Part shown: positions 61,448-64,000 of the stretch, in pieces
How the letters are laid out: every line of letters starts with the position of its first letter
Numbering within the stretch: position 1 is the stretch's first letter
Origin: Deltaproteobacteria bacterium
GTDB taxonomy: Bacteria > Myxococcota_A > Polyangia > GCA-2747355
NCBI GenBank assembly: GCA_020633415.1
Contig: JACKDQ010000002.1
Span: 124,001-188,000, forward strand
Length of the DNA stretch: 64,000 bases
Reading direction: 5' to 3'
The notes under the pieces: generated by a model
Told to the model about the DNA's origin: nothing
Databases searched by the model: none
What the model saw: the letters and a program-made list of their open reading frames with translations, nothing else
Program-made: the position numbers and the translations under genes

Positions 61448-62863
61448 CTAGCGCAAAAGCAACCAGGCCAGCACAGCCAGCACCGCGGCCGCTGCGGCGA
61501 TCGATCGCCACGGAACACGTCGGCGGGGCGACGAGACCTCGGCGGCGTCCAACGGAGCCGATGCAGCAGCCGGCAGTTGGTGGGCCGGCTCGAGCGCCTC
61601 GACCACCGTCGTCGGTGTAACGATCCCTCCGGGCATCAGCTCGCGCGAAAGGAGTCCCGACTCGCCACTGGTCGGAGCCTTCATCACTTCGGGTAGATCG
61701 ACAACCTGGGTTGGAATGCGCGACTCGTCGGAATCGGGCCTGATCGAGCGCTCCTCGGCAACAACCGCCTCGCCTTGCTGGGAAGCGGCCGACTGCCTGC
61801 AATAGCGAGCGAACACTTTGCGCTGGCCGCAGGTCTTCAGCGCCTCCGCCAACTCATCCATCGACTGAAAACGATCCGCCGGATCTTTTGCCAGGCAACG
61901 CAGCACGATTTCGTCTGTGCGCTGGTCGACGTCGCCCGAATAGACGCTGGGCGGCGTCGGATCCTCCTTGATGTGGGCATTGAGGATGTGAAGCAGCGTA
62001 CTTCCATCAAACGGCAGGCGCCCGGTCAGCATCTCGTAGCAAAGCACGCCAAGCGAGTAGACGTCGGAGCGCGCGTCAGCGGGCCGCGCCTCCGCCTGCT
62101 CGGGCGAGAGATAACATGGCGTACCGACGACCACACCGGTCCTGGTACGCTCGCTAAGGGTCAGGTCATCGGTGCACTTGGCGATACCAAAGTCCAGCAC
62201 CTTAACCCGATCGAAGCTGCCCTCTTTCTCCGGCTCTTGCCATTGACCGTCGATCGCTTGGCAGACCATCCGCCGCCCTGGCTGAGCGACCAGCATCACG
62301 TTGCCGGGTTTGAGATCGCGATGGATCACCTGAGCCCGATGGGCCGCCGCCAACGCGCGCGCCGTCTGATAGGCGATATTGCACATCGCCTCGAATACAC
62401 TGAGCTTGCCCTGGCGGGTGATCCGCTGCTCGACGCTCTCGCCGTCGATCAACTCCATCGAGATGTACGTCAATCCCTGATGGATGCCGCTGTCGATCAC
62501 ACGAACGATTCCCTCGTGCTTGATGCGACTAGCAGCGTCGGCCTCGCGCATGAATTTGCGCACCAGCTGCTCTTTCAGCGCCAGCTCTTCGTGAAGCACC
62601 TTGATCGCGATCGTCTCATCGCTCTCCAGGCTTCGCCCGCGGTAAACCGTGCCCATTCCGCCGGTGCCCAGCACCGCTTCGAGCAGGTAACCGTTAAAAT
62701 CCGTCTGCAGGCGGGCCAGCGCCTTGCTGGTACAAAGCTGGGCACCGTCGTGAGGGCAGCGATAGCGTCCTTGAGCGCCCCGACCGCAACGGGGACAAAT
62801 CAATCGATAACGCGTAGTTGGAACGTAGTCCTCAAAGCCGCTACCGGTGGACTCGCCGAACAT
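61448..62863 (-). CDS. Membrane-anchored Ser/Thr protein kinase with N-terminal zinc ribbon
   Basis: 471 residues from ATG 62863 (a TTG nine codons upstream is possible). N-terminal half zinc ribbon CPRCG...RCPHDG (Cys23, Cys26, Cys36). Hanks-type kinase domain: P-loop GTGGMGTVY, VAIK-like IAIKVLH, HRDLKPGN, DFGIAK, SPEQA in place of APE, and SDVYSLGVLCYEM. A linker rich in Pro/Glu/Ala of about 130 residues and one C-terminal helix (IAAAAAVLAVLAWLLL) follow. All catalytic residues (Lys, Asp, Asp) are intact. The family is abundant in myxobacteria. Neighbours are a JAMM protein downstream and an Hsp70-PilZ protein upstream. Confidence 0.93.
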   Translation of the reverse strand: MFGESTGSGFEDYVPTTRYRLICPRCGRGAQGRYRCPHDGAQLCTSKALARLQTDFNGYLLEAVLGTGGMGTVYRGRSLESDETIAIKVLHEELALKEQLVRKFMREADAASRIKHEGIVRVIDSGIHQGLTYISMELIDGESVEQRITRQGKLSVFEAMCNIAYQTARALAAAHRAQVIHRDLKPGNVMLVAQPGRRMVCQAIDGQWQEPEKEGSFDRVKVLDFGIAKCTDDLTLSERTRTGVVVGTPCYLSPEQAEARPADARSDVYSLGVLCYEMLTGRLPFDGSTLLHILNAHIKEDPTPPSVYSGDVDQRTDEIVLRCLAKDPADRFQSMDELAEALKTCGQRKVFARYCRQSAASQQGEAVVAEERSIRPDSDESRIPTQVVDLPEVMKAPTSGESGLLSRELMPGGIVTPTTVVEALEPAHQLPAAASAPLDAAEVSSPRRRVPWRSIAAAAAVLAVLAWLLLR

Positions 62864-62963
62864 TGCCCTGACAATCGTCGAGTTTGCCAAAACATTTAGT
62901 GATTTCTCGCACCTCCGGCAAAATCACAAGCGGCCGCCGAAGGGCCAGCGACGATCGAACGGG

Positions 62964-64000
62964 CTAGTTTTGCGGCTCGTCAAAGAACAACGGCTCGCGG
63001 TGCTTGATGAACTCTTTGAGCACACCCTCGACGTCGGGCGAAAGCGCGACAAACTCGACCCCGACGCCGGCAGCCCATTGCGGAGCAGCAGGGTTAGGCT
63101 CACGTCGCCAGCGGACGCGGGCCGGGACGACGAAACGCGTCCGCCCACCGGGAAGCGAGAAAGCGACGTCTAGCTCAGTGCCAATCGCGGGTCCATCGGC
63201 CGTGGCCACGAACAGACCGCCGCAGCCGATGTTCTGGGAGAACCCCAAGTAAAAGTTGTGCTCGGTGAAGTAGTCCACGTCGACTTCAAGGCGCACGCGA
63301 GCCGTGTGCCGACGCTCGCCACTTGACGAAGTTTTCGAATCGCCTCGCCCAACAACCAACCTCGCACCCTGTTCGCGCTGCAGCGTCGGTGTATTCGCGC
63401 GCCCAAGCTGGGCGTTGCGTAGGTCTGCAGCATACATCGCCGCGCCAACGACGACGGCCCGCTTGGGATGGACCACCGCCCGCGGAGCACGGCCAAAGAA
63501 CTGGCCGACAGCGTGGCGAAGCGCCGGCAGACTGCAGCTACCACCAGCGAGATACACCGCATCGAGATCTTCGACGTTCAGCGCAGCATCGCGAAGCACA
63601 GTGCGACAAATACCAAGCGCGCGCTCGATCAGGCCCTTGGACAAGTCGTCAAGTCGTTGTTTGGAAACCGTCCAACTCAGCGACCGCGGCTGATCGCTAC
63701 CAAGACACACATCACTGAGCGACAAGCGAACCTCGTTTTCCATCGACAGAGCGCACTTGGCCCGTTCGGCTTCAAGCAGCAGGCGCTGCCAGATCGCGAT
63801 CTGGTTACGCAAGTCAACCGCTGAGTGCTCAACGAACACAGCGGCAGCAGCGTCAGCGAGCGCGGCGTCCAAGTCGTCGCCGCCCAACCAAACGTCACCC
63901 GCCGTGGCGATCACGCTGTAGTCCGCACGAGTCACATCGATCACGCTGAACTCAAACGTCCCACCGCCAAAATCGAACACAGCGACCGTCTTCTGCTCAC
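62964..64000 (-). CDS. Hsp70/DnaK-like protein fused to a C-terminal PilZ domain (5' end outside window)
   Basis: The visible 346 residues begin in the actin-like ATPase fold: the frame enters from the right edge with QKTVAVFDFGGGTFEFSVID, corresponding to the phosphate-2 loop of DnaK (VFDLGGGTFDVSI), then DVWLGGDDLDAAL and YLAGGSCSLPALRHAV (adenosine loop). Instead of the peptide-binding domain, a PilZ (TIGR02266-type) domain occupies the last about 110 residues (RRHTARVRLEVDVDYFTEHN, GFSQNIGCGGLFVATADGP, TRFVVPARVRWRRE). Such fusions exist in myxobacteria. Coupling of an ATPase-like module to a possible cyclic di-GMP sensor is inferred. The N-terminal part lies outside. Confidence 0.85.
   Translation of the reverse strand, partial: EQKTVAVFDFGGGTFEFSVIDVTRADYSVIATAGDVWLGGDDLDAALADAAAAVFVEHSAVDLRNQIAIWQRLLLEAERAKCALSMENEVRLSLSDVCLGSDQPRSLSWTVSKQRLDDLSKGLIERALGICRTVLRDAALNVEDLDAVYLAGGSCSLPALRHAVGQFFGRAPRAVVHPKRAVVVGAAMYAADLRNAQLGRANTPTLQREQGARLVVGRGDSKTSSSGERRHTARVRLEVDVDYFTEHNFYLGFSQNIGCGGLFVATADGPAIGTELDVAFSLPGGRTRFVVPARVRWRREPNPAAPQWAAGVGVEFVALSPDVEGVLKEFIKHREPLFFDEPQN

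Overview
The window is 64 kb of GC-rich (roughly 60-65% by eye), gene-dense DNA from a Gram-negative, predatory- or soil-type bacterium that looks like Myxococcota (the old Deltaproteobacteria). The pointers are many small lipoproteins with Asp/Ala-rich linkers after the lipobox, HDOD, PilZ and DUF4388 signalling proteins, a membrane Ser/Thr kinase with an N-terminal zinc ribbon, an Hsp70-PilZ fusion, a MopE-type calcium/metal-binding repeat lipoprotein and large secreted proteases. The exact lineage cannot be fixed from the sequence. I see no phage, IS element, CRISPR array, rRNA operon or intact tRNA. It reads as chromosomal core plus envelope and secretome genes.

Layout. 0-11 kb: HDOD protein (cut by the left edge), a small lipoprotein, otsB-otsA (trehalose synthesis), a threonine-synthase-like enzyme, a small membrane protein and a Cys-rich lipoprotein, DUF2237, a TetR regulator divergent from a sphingosine-1-phosphate-lyase-like PLP enzyme, and oligoendopeptidase F. 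11-17 kb: PAP2 phosphatase, beta-helix lipoprotein, CBS-pair protein, duplicated c-type cytochrome lipoprotein, response-regulator diguanylate cyclase. 17-28.5 kb: secretome block with an outer-membrane protein coupled to a 1249-aa metzincin lipoprotein, a lipoprotein, a subtilase, a DUF442-like phosphatase and an iodotyrosine-deiodinase-like nitroreductase. 28.5-37 kb: envelope locus with a minus-strand operon flippase > MMPL/RND transporter carrying an inserted seven-repeat beta-propeller > asparagine synthase, divergent from a GT4 glycosyltransferase. 37-43.8 kb: enoyl-CoA isomerase-like protein, a 0.2-kb inverted-repeat element, a FadL-like porin, an exported unknown, a HugZ-like protein, PilZ-DUF4388 and a metallo-beta-lactamase-fold protein. 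43.8-54.9 kb: MopE/discoidin lipoprotein, glgA, several lipoproteins, a translationally coupled trio including a UPF0462 (C4orf33-like) protein, SRPBCC and CheX-like proteins, typA/bipA, and a secreted VWC/Kazal-type protein. 55-64 kb: dipeptide epimerase coupled to an amidohydrolase lipoprotein, exported msrB-msrA, a flavin reductase, an SRD5A-type steroid 5-alpha-reductase homologue, a JAMM peptidase, a Ser/Thr kinase and an Hsp70-PilZ fusion cut by the right edge.

Most notable: the MMPL transporter with a beta-propeller spliced into its first periplasmic domain, in an operon with a flippase and asparagine synthase; a recurrent TAnnnT-N6-8-ATG arrangement suggesting many leaderless mRNAs; strong over-representation of the HIP1-like octamer GCGATCGC; a 0.2-kb element with 23-bp perfect terminal inverted repeats; and several enzymes whose best-known relatives are animal proteins (S1P lyase, iodotyrosine deiodinase, steroid 5-alpha-reductase, C4orf33). 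All assignments come from reading the sequence; no database search was run.
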